Source: Motiliproteus sediminis
GTDB lineage: Bacteria; Pseudomonadota; Gammaproteobacteria; Pseudomonadales; Balneatricaceae
NCBI RefSeq assembly: GCF_017912535.1
Contig: NZ_JAERQK010000010.1
Location: 101,146 to 165,145, forward strand
Direction of reading: 5' to 3'
DNA length: 64,000 nt
The notes beneath the pieces are model-generated. The model had not been told where the DNA came from and did not search any database. It was given only the letters and a program-made list of their open reading frames with translations. The position numbers and the translations under genes are program-made. This document shows, in pieces, positions 46,764 to 57,026 of this stretch; positions within the stretch are counted from its first letter, which is position 1; the number at the start of each line of letters is the position of its first letter.

Positions 46764-46786
46764 GCCCGGCAGTCACAAGGCCGGGC
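46764..46786 (-). terminator. Short hairpin after the DUF523 gene
   Basis: GCCCGGC / GCCGGGC (46764-46770, 46780-46786) forms a 7-base GC stem just after the DUF523 stop on the minus strand and before the proS start. A T-rich tract occurs only about 25 bases further. The terminator role is tentative. Confidence 0.4.
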
Positions 46787-46790
46787 GCGG

Positions 46791-47279
46791 TTACGCGCGC
46801 TGGTCGAGCTGCGCGGCCAGCTGTTGCAACTGTGATTCGTTGTAGCAGTGGATACCATGACGCTGCAGCAGTGCGGCGGTGACCCCCTCGCCTGCAACGA
46901 GGCTGCCGCTGAAGGAGCCGTCATAGGTCTCTGCGTTGCCGCAGGAGGGGCTCCGGCTCTTCAGCAGGGCGTAACGGATGTCGTGGGTCCGGCACAGGTG
47001 CAGCGCCACCTCTGCACCGCGGATGAATGCGCGGCTGACATTCAGTCCGTCGCTGGTGGTGACCTGCGCCTGGCCATCCAGCACCCTGCTGCCCCGACCA
47101 CCGCGTATCTCCGCCGCCGGGCGCGGACAGCCAAGGCCGCCGGCCATCTCCGGACACACCGGAACCAGACGCCCCTGTTGCTGCCACAGTCGCAGCAAGG
47201 CATGCGTGACCGCCTTGCCTGCACCGTCGTAGCGAACCGGTTCGCCCAACAAACAGCGGCTGATCAAAATCTTGTCCAT
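46791..47279 (-). CDS. DUF523 protein
   Basis: The 162-residue product has the DUF523 signature: start [19 protein letters not shown], then [20 protein letters not shown], and [11 protein letters not shown]. Several Cys recur in these motifs, which suggests metal or nucleotide chemistry, but the function is not established. The start was placed at MDKIL because the extension upstream is not conserved-looking. It is divergent from the ChaN-like lipoprotein gene. Confidence 0.87.
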   Translation of the reverse strand: MDKILISRCLLGEPVRYDGAGKAVTHALLRLWQQQGRLVPVCPEMAGGLGCPRPAAEIRGGRGSRVLDGQAQVTTSDGLNVSRAFIRGAEVALHLCRTHDIRYALLKSRSPSCGNAETYDGSFSGSLVAGEGVTAALLQRHGIHCYNESQLQQLAAQLDQRA

Positions 47280-47343
47280 GGTTGAACCCTCAAGCCTGAC
47301 CGCTATCATACGCTGAACAGACTTGTTAACAGAAGGCACTCCC

Positions 47344-48369
47344 ATGTTGTTATCGCTAGGCTGCAAGCCCCGCTCGCTGCTTCTCGCGTCTATCCTGCTC
47401 GGTCTGGGTGGTTGTGCGTTGGCCCCCGGTGACACGCAGCGTGACGACCCGTTGATCGGGCAGATTATCGATACTCGCAGTGGTGAAGCGATTACCGAGG
47501 CAGCCCTGCTGGAGCGGATGGCCAGCGCCGACGTTGTTTACCTGGGGGAGAGTCACGATAACGCGGATCACCACGCCAAACAGAAACAGTTGCTAGAGGC
47601 GCTGGTGGCCAAGGGGTTTAAACCCGCTCTCGGGTTCGAGTTTTTCGATGTCGGTCAGACCGGTTACCTGCAGCAGTATGTCAGCGGTCAGGCGTCGATG
47701 ATGCAGCTACACGTTGGTGGCAAGGCGAAACAAACGCCAGAGCAGCGTCTGCGTCGCCAGCTGGGGTGGGAGCAGCGCAGCGACCGCGACTGGGGCTTCT
47801 ACTTTTCCTTGATCGAGGTGGCTAAGCAGCATCAGTTACCCATCTTTGGGGCCGACCTGCCGGCCGGGATCAAGCTGCGGCTGAGCCGGGTGGGGAGCGA
47901 CGGTTTGAATCCGGTGGAAAGCCACCAGCTGGTGCGACTGCAGAACGACCATGCCGACTATCGTCAGTTGATGTACCAGCGGTTTCGTGACGGTCATTGT
48001 GGCTGGGGTGAAGAACCGCTACTGACTCGCCTGTATCAGACCTGGAACGCTCGCAACAACCGTATGGCGCAGTCGATTGTACAGATGGCCGCCGCATCCG
48101 AGGGCGGTCCGGTGGTGATGATACTGGGTAACGGCCATACCGAGTACAATCGCGCCGTGTATGGTCAGGTCGAGTATCTCAATCCCGGGTTGCAGCAGCT
48201 GAACCTGGCACTGCAGCCGATCACTATCGAGCCGGCGCCGCTGGCCGATTATCTTGAACCGGCCCGTGTTGGCGATACCGACTTCGGAGCCCGCCATGAG
48301 CTGCTTTGGTTCACGCCTCGGCACAGCTATATTGATCCCTGCGCTAGTCTTAATAAACCGGGGGGCTGA
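47344..48369 (+). CDS. ChaN/Tiki-like lipoprotein
   Basis: The 341-residue product has a lipobox GLGGC (Cys 24) after the hydrophobic stretch LLLASILLGLGG and a ChaN-family domain (DUF399): VVYLGESHDNADHHAKQKQLLEAL, LGFEFFDVGQ, and PVVMILGNGHTEYNRAVYG. ChaN of Campylobacter binds haem at the outer membrane; whether this one does cannot be read. The start MLLSLG at 47344 follows AAGGC. It precedes the Mrp operon by 146 bases. Confidence 0.85.
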   Translation: MLLSLGCKPRSLLLASILLGLGGCALAPGDTQRDDPLIGQIIDTRSGEAITEAALLERMASADVVYLGESHDNADHHAKQKQLLEALVAKGFKPALGFEFFDVGQTGYLQQYVSGQASMMQLHVGGKAKQTPEQRLRRQLGWEQRSDRDWGFYFSLIEVAKQHQLPIFGADLPAGIKLRLSRVGSDGLNPVESHQLVRLQNDHADYRQLMYQRFRDGHCGWGEEPLLTRLYQTWNARNNRMAQSIVQMAAASEGGPVVMILGNGHTEYNRAVYGQVEYLNPGLQQLNLALQPITIEPAPLADYLEPARVGDTDFGARHELLWFTPRHSYIDPCASLNKPGG

Positions 48370-48515
48370 GCATTTCCGGCACCGTTCTGGCAGGGATAGC
48401 CTATTGTTATGTTACCGTTTTTGCTCCGCAGGCCAGTCACCGGGTGGCTGTACAGCGGGTCAGTGCTGAGTAAAATGGTGCGGTTTGACGCCATCGGTCG
48501 GGGACAGTTATCAAC

Positions 48516-51299
48516 ATGAGTTTGGTTTGGATAGCGCTACTGCCGCTGCTGGGGACCTTTTTGGCGTTGGCGGGCGATCGCTACGGGCGCAACGTCTGTG
48601 CGGCGGCAACCGCGGTATTGCCGGGCATCGCTCTGCTACTGCTGCTGGCCTTGTTTCCGGCGCTGTTTCGCGACGAGGAGCTGCGAGTATCGCTGCAGTG
48701 GATTCCGGCGCTTGACCTGGCGTTTGCGCTGCGCCTTGATGGCCTGGCGGCACTGTTTGCGCTGATGATTCTGGGAATCGGGCTGTTGGTGATCCTGTAT
48801 GCCCGCTACTACCTGTCCGATAGCGACCCGATGGGACGCTTTTACGCCTACCTGTTGCTGTTTATGACCGCGATGCTGGGCATCGTGCTGTCCAACAACC
48901 TGATTCAGCTGTGGATGTTCTGGGAGCTGACCAGCATCAGTTCTTTCCTGTTGATCAGCTTCTGGTCACATAAAACCGAAGCGCGACTCGGTGCCCGCAT
49001 GGCCTTGACCATCACCGGTTTTGGCGGGCTGGCGTTACTGGCCGGGCTGCTGCTGATCGGCCAGGTGGTGGGGTCGTTTGATCTGGACCGGGTGCTGTCC
49101 AGCGGCGACCTGATTCGTGACTCCGGCTGGTATCCGGTGATTCTGGTGCTGGTGTTGCTGGGAGCCTTTACCAAATCGGCACAGTTTCCGTTCCATTTCT
49201 GGCTGCCACAGGCGATGGCCGCGCCCACACCGGTCAGCGCTTATCTGCACTCGGCTACCATGGTTAAAGCCGGTATCTTTCTGATGGCGCGGTTCCTGCC
49301 GGTGCTCGCCGGCACCGATCTATGGTTCTTGCTGGTGAGTTTGACCGGTCTGGCAACGTTGTTGCTGGGAGCGTATATCGCGCTGTTCAAGCACGACCTC
49401 AAGGGGCTGCTGGCATACTCAACCATCAGTCACCTGGGCCTGATCACCTTGTTGCTGGGGTTGGACACCCGCTTGGCGGCGGTGGCGGCCATTTTTCACA
49501 TCATCAATCACGCCACTTTCAAGGCGTCGCTGTTTATGGCCGCGGGGATCATCGACCACGAATCGGGTTCGCGTGATATGCGCCAGCTGAACGGGTTGTG
49601 GAAATATATGCCCTATACCGCCACGCTGGCGATGGTAGCGGCGTCCGCGATGGCCGGGGTGCCGTTGCTGAACGGGTTTCTGTCCAAGGAGATGTTCTTT
49701 TCCGAGACCCTGGATCAAAGCACCTTGGGCGCGCTTTCCTGGCTGGTACCGGTGTTGGCCACCACCGCCGGTGCGTTTGCGGTGGCCTATTCACTGCGCT
49801 TTATCCATGACGTGTTCTTTAACGGCGAACCGGTCGGTCTTTCCCGCACTCCCCACGAGCCTCCCCGGTACATGAAACTGCCGGTGGAGATTCTGGTGGG
49901 CCTCTGTCTGCTGGTGGGTATTTTTCCGGACTACGTGGTCACCGACTTGCTGCTGAAGGCGGCGTCGGCCACCTTGCAAGGGCCGCCTCCCGAGGTCAAC
50001 GTGGCGCTTTGGCACGGGTTTAATCTGCCGCTGCTGATGAGTGTGCTGGCCCTGGCCGGAGGGGTGGCGATCTACTACAACCGCAAATTGCTGTTTCAAT
50101 TTCAGTCCCAGTTTCCGGATCCTGACCCCAAGCTCATCTTCGAAGAGGGCGTGCAGCGCTTGATCACGTTCTGCAGTCGCATCATGCAGCTGCTTGATCG
50201 TGGATCACTGCAGCGGCAGTTGCTGCTATTGCTGCTGCTGATTCTGGTGTTTCTGGGGCCGCCGATGATGAAGCTGCACCAGACCAGCGGCGGGCGCGAG
50301 TTGCTGGAGCCGGATGGATTGGCACAGGTAGGCGCGGTACTGCTGATTGTCGCTGCGCTAGCCACCGTTTACTGGCATCGGGTGCGGTTGGTGGCACTGC
50401 TGATGCTGTCGGTGGTCGGGCTGGTGGTGTCATTGATATTCGCCCGTTTCTCAGCTCCGGACCTGGCGCTGACCCAGTTGTCGGTGGAAGTGGTTACGGT
50501 ATTGCTGTTGCTACTGGCGCTGTTCTTTCTGCCCCAGCGCGCGGCCAAGGAATCCAGCCCTCACCGGGTAGCGAGGGACCTTGGTCTGTCGGCGCTGGTC
50601 GGCGGCCTGGTGGGCACCCTCTGCTACGCCATCTTGACGCGTTCGGGCAGCAGCATCGCCGGTTTCTTTATTGACAACAGCGTGCCGGGGGGCGGTGGCA
50701 CCAATGTGGTCAACGTTATTCTGGTGGATTTCCGCGGCTTTGATACCTTCGGTGAGATCAGCGTACTGGCGATTGCCGCGCTGGGAATCTTCAAGCTGAT
50801 CGATCAGATGAAGCTCTACCTGCCCACCAGCGACGACTCCGGTCGCCCTTGGTCCCGGGATCGTTATCCGGTGATTCTCGCGGTGATTTCGCAACTACTG
50901 TTGCCGATGGCGCTGCTGGTGTCTGCCTATATTCTGCTACGCGGCCATAATCTGCCGGGTGGGGGCTTTATCGCCGGGCTGATCACGGCCGTGGCCCTGA
51001 TTCAACAGTACGTAGCCTTCGGAGAGGCGCATATCCGCGAACGGTTGCGGCTCAACTATCAGTGGCTTATCGCCTGCGGCCTGATGCTGGCGCTGCTGAC
51101 CGGGGCGGGTAGCTGGCTGGTCGGACGGCCATTCCTGACCTCCTGGTTTGACCATTTCCACTGGCCGCTGGTTGGCGAATTCGAGCTTGCCAGCGCGATG
51201 CTGTTCGATATCGGGGTTTACCTGACGGTGGTCGGCGCAATCCTGTTGATTCTCGCCAATCTGGGCAAGTTGACCACGACAGGACGGCATGATGGATGA
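48516..51299 (+). CDS. mrpA: Mrp Na+/H+ antiporter subunit A fused to subunit B
   Basis: The 927-residue membrane protein starts with the NuoL-like antiporter domain (about residues 1-560; [66 protein letters not shown]). It continues with the MrpA C-terminal part and then an MnhB domain (about 750-910; [20 protein letters not shown]). Lys and Glu residues that line proton paths in complex I homologues are present. In this group mrpB is fused to mrpA. It is the first of six genes on one strand. Confidence 0.95.
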   Translation: MSLVWIALLPLLGTFLALAGDRYGRNVCAAATAVLPGIALLLLLALFPALFRDEELRVSLQWIPALDLAFALRLDGLAALFALMILGIGLLVILYARYYLSDSDPMGRFYAYLLLFMTAMLGIVLSNNLIQLWMFWELTSISSFLLISFWSHKTEARLGARMALTITGFGGLALLAGLLLIGQVVGSFDLDRVLSSGDLIRDSGWYPVILVLVLLGAFTKSAQFPFHFWLPQAMAAPTPVSAYLHSATMVKAGIFLMARFLPVLAGTDLWFLLVSLTGLATLLLGAYIALFKHDLKGLLAYSTISHLGLITLLLGLDTRLAAVAAIFHIINHATFKASLFMAAGIIDHESGSRDMRQLNGLWKYMPYTATLAMVAASAMAGVPLLNGFLSKEMFFSETLDQSTLGALSWLVPVLATTAGAFAVAYSLRFIHDVFFNGEPVGLSRTPHEPPRYMKLPVEILVGLCLLVGIFPDYVVTDLLLKAASATLQGPPPEVNVALWHGFNLPLLMSVLALAGGVAIYYNRKLLFQFQSQFPDPDPKLIFEEGVQRLITFCSRIMQLLDRGSLQRQLLLLLLLILVFLGPPMMKLHQTSGGRELLEPDGLAQVGAVLLIVAALATVYWHRVRLVALLMLSVVGLVVSLIFARFSAPDLALTQLSVEVVTVLLLLLALFFLPQRAAKESSPHRVARDLGLSALVGGLVGTLCYAILTRSGSSIAGFFIDNSVPGGGGTNVVNVILVDFRGFDTFGEISVLAIAALGIFKLIDQMKLYLPTSDDSGRPWSRDRYPVILAVISQLLLPMALLVSAYILLRGHNLPGGGFIAGLITAVALIQQYVAFGEAHIRERLRLNYQWLIACGLMLALLTGAGSWLVGRPFLTSWFDHFHWPLVGEFELASAMLFDIGVYLTVVGAILLILANLGKLTTTGRHDG

Positions 51300-51347
51300 T
51301 GCAGACAGCCGCCGTGTCGGCACCATGATGAAAAAGGTAGCGAACTG

Positions 51348-51701
51348 ATGGAACTGTTATATGCACTGTGTGTGGGGGCGCTAACGACCTGTGGCTTCTT
51401 TCTGGTGCTGCGTAGCCGTACCTTCGCCGTGGTGCTGGGTCTCACCTTATTGTCCTACGCGGTAAACCTGTTTCTGTTTGCCAGTGGCCGGTTGACTATC
51501 GATGGTGCCCCCATATTGGGACAGGGGGGGGCGCCCTACGCGGATCCGCTTCCGCAGGCGCTGGTGTTGACCGCCATCGTGATCGGCTTTGCGATGACCG
51601 CGTTCGTGGTGATACTGGCGATGCGCGGTCGGGCCGATACCGGCACTGATCATGTGGATGGACGTATCCCCGAGCGTCGCGAACCCCCGGCAGCCAAGTA
51701 G
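51348..51701 (+). CDS. mrpC: Mrp antiporter subunit C (NuoK-like)
   Basis: A 117-residue three-helix protein with the NuoK form: ELLYALCVGALTTCGFFLVLR, then FAVVLGLTLLSYAVNLFLFASG and DPLPQALVLTAIVIGFAMTAFVVI segments. It follows mrpA by 48 bases and precedes mrpD by seven. Confidence 0.93.
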   Translation: MELLYALCVGALTTCGFFLVLRSRTFAVVLGLTLLSYAVNLFLFASGRLTIDGAPILGQGGAPYADPLPQALVLTAIVIGFAMTAFVVILAMRGRADTGTDHVDGRIPERREPPAAK

Positions 51702-51708
51702 AGAGCGC

Positions 51709-53229
51709 ATGAACCATAGCATCATCTTTCCCGTCCTTATACCGCTGCTGATCGCGATCCTGCAGCTGTTACCTCCCTTGTCAGGGCGCGGCGGGTTGGC
51801 CTCCGGGCGCCTGCGGGCCAGTTCACTGTTCGCGGTGGGGTTGGTGCTGGTGGTGGCCGTCTATCTGTTGCTGGCGACCCACAGCGGAGCGGCCCAGATC
51901 TACCGTCTGGGCGATTGGCAACCCCCCTTCGGTATTGTCCTGGTCGCCGATCGGCTGGCGGCGCTGATGTTACTGGTGACCGCAGTACTGGCCCTGGGAG
52001 CGCTGCTTTATGCCTGTGCCGGAGATGACCACACCGGGGTTTATTTTCACCCTCTGTTTCTGTTCCAGTTGGCGGGTATCAACGCGGCTTTTCTGACAGG
52101 CGATCTGTTCAACCTGTTTGTGGCGTTCGAAATTCTCCTCATCGCCTCTTATGCGCTGCTGATTCACGGCGGCGGCAAGGCGCGCACCCGGGTGGCGGTC
52201 GGCTATGTGATTCTCAATCTGGTGGGCTCCACCGTGTTCCTGTTTGCCTTGGGTATCCTCTATGGCGTTCTGGGCACACTCAACATGGCGGACATGGCGG
52301 TCAAGATCAGGCACCTCAGTTCGGCCGAGCAGGCGATTGCCAGTACCGGCGGACTGCTGCTGCTGGTGGTGTTTGGCTTGAAGTCAGCCATGTTGCCGCT
52401 GCAGTTCTGGCTGCCGGCGACCTACGCTGCCGCAAGTGCCCCCGTGGCGGCGCTTTTTGCCATTCTCACCAAAGTGGGTATCTACAGCATGCTGCGGGTG
52501 TTTGGGCTGATATTCGGGCCCCATGCCGGCGCATTGGCCGATCTGATCGTGCCTTGGTTGTGGCCGCTGGCTGTGCTCAGCTTGCTGTTGGCCGCGGTCG
52601 GCATTATGGCGGCGGTCAGCTTGCGGCAGCTGATCGGCCAGTTGATTTTACTCTCCATCGGTACCCTGCTGGCGGCGATGGCGATCAACAATACCGCCGC
52701 CGTAGGCGCAGCCCTTTACTATCTGGTGCATTCGACCCTCATCTGCGGCGCGCTGTTTCTGCTCGCCGATATTGTCGTGCGCCAGCGCGGCAAGGCGGAA
52801 GATCGTTTTGTACAGGCGCAGCGGATGTGCCATCCGGGGCTGCTGGGTACGGTGTTTTTCGTCGCCGCATTGAGCGTGGTCGGGTTGCCGCCGCTGTCTG
52901 GCTTTGTCGGCAAGGCGCTGATGCTGAACGCGGCGGAGACCAGCGCCCAGATCAGTTGGTTGTGGCCACCCATTCTGCTGGGGGGATTGGCGTCGTTGGT
53001 GGCCCTGTCGCGTGCCGGCAGCACACTGTTCTGGCGGATCAGTGGTGAGAAAGCCTGTTGCGAGCCGGTCTCCCGACTACAGTTGGCGGCGGTGTTGCTA
53101 TTGCTGAGCGCTTCGCCGTTGCTGGTGCTGTTTGGTGGGCCGGTGACCGGGTTTACCGGTGCCTCCGCCGAACAACTGGCGTTGTTTGAACGTACCCCGC
53201 AGCTGTTGCTGCCGCAGGTGTCGCCATGA
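51709..53229 (+). CDS. mrpD: Mrp antiporter subunit D (NuoN-like)
   Basis: The 506-residue product has 14 predicted membrane segments and the antiporter-subunit signature: GDLFNLFVAFEILLIASYALL (with the acidic residue in helix 5), FGLKSAMLPLQFWLPATYAAAS, and LVHSTLICGALFLLADI. It contacts MrpA and provides a second proton/sodium path. It overlaps mrpE by four bases. Confidence 0.95.
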   Translation: MNHSIIFPVLIPLLIAILQLLPPLSGRGGLASGRLRASSLFAVGLVLVVAVYLLLATHSGAAQIYRLGDWQPPFGIVLVADRLAALMLLVTAVLALGALLYACAGDDHTGVYFHPLFLFQLAGINAAFLTGDLFNLFVAFEILLIASYALLIHGGGKARTRVAVGYVILNLVGSTVFLFALGILYGVLGTLNMADMAVKIRHLSSAEQAIASTGGLLLLVVFGLKSAMLPLQFWLPATYAAASAPVAALFAILTKVGIYSMLRVFGLIFGPHAGALADLIVPWLWPLAVLSLLLAAVGIMAAVSLRQLIGQLILLSIGTLLAAMAINNTAAVGAALYYLVHSTLICGALFLLADIVVRQRGKAEDRFVQAQRMCHPGLLGTVFFVAALSVVGLPPLSGFVGKALMLNAAETSAQISWLWPPILLGGLASLVALSRAGSTLFWRISGEKACCEPVSRLQLAAVLLLLSASPLLVLFGGPVTGFTGASAEQLALFERTPQLLLPQVSP

Positions 53230-53729
53230 AAACCGGTGGATTGAGTCGTTGGTTGCCGCTGCCACTGCAAACGGCGGTTCTGGTGGTGGTGTGGTTGCTG
53301 CTCAACAACTCCATGGCGCCGGGGCAGATTCTGCTGGGGGTCGTGCTGGCCTGGCTGGTATCACTGCTGGTTGCACCCTTGCAGGAGGGGCCGATTCGGG
53401 TACGGCGTTTCCGGTTGGCGGGCAAGTATCTGTTGCGATTGCTCAAGGATATTGTGGTGGCCAATTTTGATGTGGCCGCGCGTATCCTGCGCTCACGCCG
53501 TCATCTGAAGCCGGGCTTCGTTGCCGTGCCCCTGGATATCCGCGGGGATCTGCCTGTGAGCCTGCTGGCCAATACCGTTTCGCTGACGCCGGGAACGGTC
53601 AGTGCGGAGCTCTCCTCCGATCGCTGTTGGTTATACGTGCATGCACTGCACCTGGAAGACGATACGGTGCTGATCAAGGTGATCAAGGAGCGTTACGAGC
53701 AACCGTTGAGGGAGATCTTTGAATGCTGA
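53226..53729 (+). CDS. mrpE: Mrp antiporter subunit E
   Basis: A 167-residue protein with two N-terminal membrane segments (LVVVWLLLNNSMAPGQILLG and VVLAWLVSLLVAPL) and a cytoplasmic C-terminal part (LANTVSLTPGTVSAELSSDR), as in MrpE. It overlaps its neighbours by four and seven bases. Confidence 0.93.
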   Translation: MKTGGLSRWLPLPLQTAVLVVVWLLLNNSMAPGQILLGVVLAWLVSLLVAPLQEGPIRVRRFRLAGKYLLRLLKDIVVANFDVAARILRSRRHLKPGFVAVPLDIRGDLPVSLLANTVSLTPGTVSAELSSDRCWLYVHALHLEDDTVLIKVIKERYEQPLREIFEC

Positions 53730-53992
53730 GTACGGTGATCTGGATCGTCAGTGCCATGTTGGCGGCCGCGCTGGTGATGAACCTGGTGCGATTGCTGCGC
53801 GGGCCGGACCTGTCGGACCGGATTCTGGCCCTGGATACCTTGTACATCAACAGTATCGGCTTGATATTGCTGTTCGGCCTCTATCGCGGCACCACGCTTT
53901 ATTTTGAAGCTGCAATGCTGATTGCCATGCTCGGTTTTGTAAGTACCGCCGCGCTGTGCAAATACCTGCTGCGGGGAGATATCATTGAATAA
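53723..53992 (+). CDS. mrpF: Mrp antiporter subunit F
   Basis: The 89-residue protein has three hydrophobic segments, with LVRLLRGPDLSDRILALDTLY between the first two, the MrpF signature. The gap to mrpG is 24 bases. Confidence 0.93.
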   Translation: MLSTVIWIVSAMLAAALVMNLVRLLRGPDLSDRILALDTLYINSIGLILLFGLYRGTTLYFEAAMLIAMLGFVSTAALCKYLLRGDIIE

Positions 53993-54016
53993 CCGACCAC
54001 GTGATGGAGGCCGCCG

Positions 54017-54382
54017 ATGAGTCTGGCGCTGGAAATACTGGTATCGCTGCTGCTGCTGGCGGGCGGCGGATTTATGCTGCTGGGCTCCTGGGGACTGGTG
54101 CGGCTGCCCGATTTCTATACCCGGCTACATGCGCCCACCAAGGCGACCACGCTTGGCATGGCGGGACTGTTGCTTGCGTCGATGATCTATTTCAGCGTGT
54201 CGGAGGCTCGCCTCAGCGTCCATGAACTGCTGATCACGCTGTTCCTGCTGCTGACCGCGCCGGTCAGTGCCCACATGCTGGCCAAAACCGCACTGCACCA
54301 CCGGGTCAAGGTGGTCGATCGAACCCAGGGCAAGCCGTTAATCGATTGCGCGGAAGCGCGGCGCCCGCCGAGCTCCTCCTGA
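54017..54382 (+). CDS. mrpG: Mrp antiporter subunit G
   Basis: A 121-residue protein with three membrane segments and the MrpG signature LGSWGLVRLPDFYTRLHAPT followed by KATTLGMAGLLLASMI. It is the last gene of the operon and ends seven bases before the convergent asparaginase stop, without a terminator that I can see. Confidence 0.93.
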   Translation: MSLALEILVSLLLLAGGGFMLLGSWGLVRLPDFYTRLHAPTKATTLGMAGLLLASMIYFSVSEARLSVHELLITLFLLLTAPVSAHMLAKTALHHRVKVVDRTQGKPLIDCAEARRPPSSS

Positions 54383-54389
54383 CGGAGGT

Positions 54390-55406
54390 TCAGGCCGGGG
54401 TCAATTCACCGCAGATATCCGTGGCCATCAGGTCGCGTACCCGCGCCGCTGATGATTCGGTCATCAACAGGTGGTGAAGTTTGGCAAAAGTGGCTTCCAT
54501 CGTCATGTCCGCACCACCTATGACTCCGGTGCGCGCTAACGCCGAGCCGGTAGCGTAGCTACTGAGATCCACGCGCCCGTAGAGGCACTGCGACAGGTTG
54601 ACGGTCACCAGTCCCCTGCTGTTGGCTTGGTCCAGCAGACGCAGCAGTTCAGGATCCCTATCCGGCGCATTACCGACACCAAAGGACTCCAGAATAAGGC
54701 CATCCATAGGCAGCTGCAGCACGTGCCTGAGGTAGTCCGCGTCGATGCCGGGATAGAGTCTTAGCGGTACCACGCGTTTGTCGTAATGGGGCAGTTCAAA
54801 CTGCTCGCCAGCGGTGCTGGGTGGTCGGATGTTGGCCTGTTCCATCTCGATATTGATCCCCACCTTCCCCAGCCAGGGGTAGTTGGGGCTGTCGAAGGCA
54901 TCGAAGCCGGTGGCCTTAAGCTTGGTGGCGCGGTTGCCGCGCAGCAGACGACCACTGAAGTACAGACAGACCTCGGCCACCGGGTAGTTGCGTGCCAGCA
55001 CCAGCGCGGTGATCAGGTTGTCGAGTGCGTCGTTACGCAGCTCAGACAGGGGGATTTGCGAGCCGGTGATGATTACCGGTTTCTGCAACCCCTGCAGCAT
55101 AAACGACAGCGCTGAGGCGGTGTAGGCGAGGGTGTCGGTACCATGGAGAATGATAAAACCGTCGTAGTTGGCGTAGTTGTCCACCACCTTGGCCGCGATA
55201 CGGCGCCAATCCGCCGGAGTGGCGTTGGTGCTGTCGATCAGCGTGTCCAGCTCTTCGAGGTGATATTCCGGCACGCTCGCTGAGAGGTGCAGAGGGATTT
55301 TCTCATTGATCAGATCAGCCAGACCCGCCATCGGCACGTAACCGTCGGCCGAGCGCTGCATGCCGATAGTGCCGCCGGTGTACAGAATATAAATCCGTCT
55401 GTTCAT
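54390..55406 (-). CDS. ansA: Type I (cytoplasmic) L-asparaginase
   Basis: Hydrolyses asparagine to aspartate and ammonia. The 338-residue product has no signal peptide. The nucleophile region is YTGGTIGM at residues 9-16 (Thr 13) and the second motif HGTDTLAYTASALSFML begins at residue 88. The length and the missing signal favour the low-affinity cytoplasmic AnsA type over periplasmic AnsB. An AT-rich stretch upstream likely holds its promoter, facing that of the HTH regulator. Confidence 0.93.
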   Translation of the reverse strand: MNRRIYILYTGGTIGMQRSADGYVPMAGLADLINEKIPLHLSASVPEYHLEELDTLIDSTNATPADWRRIAAKVVDNYANYDGFIILHGTDTLAYTASALSFMLQGLQKPVIITGSQIPLSELRNDALDNLITALVLARNYPVAEVCLYFSGRLLRGNRATKLKATGFDAFDSPNYPWLGKVGINIEMEQANIRPPSTAGEQFELPHYDKRVVPLRLYPGIDADYLRHVLQLPMDGLILESFGVGNAPDRDPELLRLLDQANSRGLVTVNLSQCLYGRVDLSSYATGSALARTGVIGGADMTMEATFAKLHHLLMTESSAARVRDLMATDICGELTPA

Positions 55407-55543
55407 GGTCAGCCCGACTCCTCGAAAAAAAGGGCCGCAGTATAGCGGGAAAGAACGCAGGTCAGAAATTTAAGCTAGTGGGTAATCAAAGCAGACCCCG
55501 TCGGGGGCAACAATATCGCTACCTGATTCCGCTTGGCGCTAAG

Positions 55544-55575
55544 TGGTGATATGTTAGCGTCAATTAGCATCACCA
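55544..55575. promoter_or_regulatory. Inverted repeat upstream of the HTH regulator
   Basis: TGGTGAT (55544-55550) and ATCACCA (55569-55575) are perfectly complementary across 18 bases, 36 bases before the regulator ATG. The region is AT-rich (ATATGTTAGC...). It could be an operator for the regulator itself. Confidence 0.45.
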
Positions 55576-55610
55576 CGGACATGCAAGCAGAATAATAACG
55601 GGGTAAACCG

Positions 55611-56426
55611 ATGCGCGAAGATTTCGCCGACAACCTGCGGCTGATGTGCGGCTACTACCGCTCCATCGCGGAAGTGTGCCGATTGATCAACATCAACCGG
55701 TCCCAGTTCAACAAGTATCTCAGCGGCGCTACCCTGCCGTCAAAGTTCATCTTGCGCACCATCTGCGACTTTTTTGGGGTGGAAGAATACGAGATTTTTC
55801 TGCCACATCAACAGTTTGCTCAGATCGTTCAGGTAAGGGCGAAGCAGCAGGAAAGTGAGCGGCCACGCACCTACGCCCAGCATATCGATAAGCTGCAGCA
55901 GCGTAGTCAAGGGCGCTTCGATCACTATCTGGGTTATTACTTTGAGATCTACTACTCGATGGCGTTTCCCGGCAATATTCTGCGCAATCTGGTGTATATC
56001 GGCCAGCGCGACGGAGAGGTCTACTACCAGCGAATCGAACGTTTGCGGGCGCCGGATGGCAGCGGCAAGGTGTTTCATTCTCGCTACCTTGGCTGTGGCT
56101 TTTTTCTGGCCGACCGGATTTTTCTGTCCGATTACGAATCGCTGGCCGGTAATGAGCTGACCCAGACCATTCTTTACCCGACCTACAAAAGCCGAGTCAG
56201 CCGCTTATCAGGCTTGCGCCTGGGCGTCGCCGCCAGTGATCAGCATGAGCCCGCCTGTGTGCGTGTTATCTACGAGTTTCTGGGGCGGCGGGTTGATCTG
56301 CGCAAGGCGCTGCGCAAATGCGGCCTCTATCCGGACCAGTCGACGGAAATTGACCCGCAGGTCCGGGAAAAAATCGATAATCGCAGCCGCGATGACAAGA
56401 ATCTGTTCCTTGCGGTAGCGCTTTGA
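55611..56426 (+). CDS. Helix-turn-helix regulator with unknown ligand domain
   Basis: A 271-residue protein with an Xre-like helix-turn-helix at about residues 8-62 (YYRSIAEVCRLININRSQF, KYLSGATLPSKFILRTICDF) and a C-terminal domain of about 190 residues without a hallmark motif. That domain includes YYFEIYYSMAFPGNILRNL and SRYLGCGFFLADRIFLSDYES, a pattern I associate with a conserved family of proteobacterial regulators but cannot name. The end is basic (RSRDDKN). It precedes the membrane protein and cytochrome genes on the same strand by 60 bases and may control them. Confidence 0.75.
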   Translation: MREDFADNLRLMCGYYRSIAEVCRLININRSQFNKYLSGATLPSKFILRTICDFFGVEEYEIFLPHQQFAQIVQVRAKQQESERPRTYAQHIDKLQQRSQGRFDHYLGYYFEIYYSMAFPGNILRNLVYIGQRDGEVYYQRIERLRAPDGSGKVFHSRYLGCGFFLADRIFLSDYESLAGNELTQTILYPTYKSRVSRLSGLRLGVAASDQHEPACVRVIYEFLGRRVDLRKALRKCGLYPDQSTEIDPQVREKIDNRSRDDKNLFLAVAL

Positions 56427-56486
56427 CCCCAAACAACAGGCTATTATTACCCGGTGCCACCGGGCAATGGAGCTAAGAGATATTTG

Positions 56487-57026
56487 ATGGATACCACCCC
56501 CCAGTTCAATTCGCTGAAGCTGGTCGGCAAGATTTCATTGTGGTTTTCGCTGGTCGCTTTTATCGGCCTTACCGCAGTGGTGATTCTTGCCGGTGTGCCT
56601 GAAGCCGACTATTTGGAAACCCTGCGTTCGCTCTCCAACACTCGCGATCGTCTGCCGCTGGTCATGTTGGCCGGCGGGTTGGTGCTGGCGGTGGGCACCG
56701 GCGTTACTACCTGGCTGATCACGCTCTACTCAACCTTTCGCGTGGCCGGCCCCTTGTACCGTTTTTCACGGAACCTAGAATCCGGCATCCGCAGCGGCAA
56801 AGTGCCGCAGATTCGCATTCGGGGCAATGATCAGCTGCAGCAGGAGTGTGATCTGCTGCAGCAAAGCGTAGGCCAGCTGTACGCTCACTATCGCCATATA
56901 GATGCGCTGACGGTCGCAGCGTTGAACGCCGGTAAGGCGGGCGATCGAGAACAGACGCGAGCTCTATTGAAAGAGCTCGGCGAGCAGCAGGGACGCGTGC
57001 GTTATGAAACAGCGAAGACTCGTTAG
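56487..57026 (+). CDS. HAMP-like inner-membrane protein without output domain
   Basis: A 179-residue protein with membrane helices at about 14-37 and 57-82, and a HAMP-like linker after the second helix beginning FRVAGPLYRFSRNLESG, then LQQECDLLQQSVGQLYAHYRH. No kinase, methyl-accepting or GGDEF domain follows; the C-terminus is a short charged helix. Its last 23 bases overlap the start of the heptahaem cytochrome. The V-A-G-P-L-Y-R-F motif is also seen in HAMP-like proteins beside cytochromes in other bacteria, as far as I remember. Function unknown; it could relay redox state or anchor a complex. Confidence 0.68.
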   Translation: MDTTPQFNSLKLVGKISLWFSLVAFIGLTAVVILAGVPEADYLETLRSLSNTRDRLPLVMLAGGLVLAVGTGVTTWLITLYSTFRVAGPLYRFSRNLESGIRSGKVPQIRIRGNDQLQQECDLLQQSVGQLYAHYRHIDALTVAALNAGKAGDREQTRALLKELGEQQGRVRYETAKTR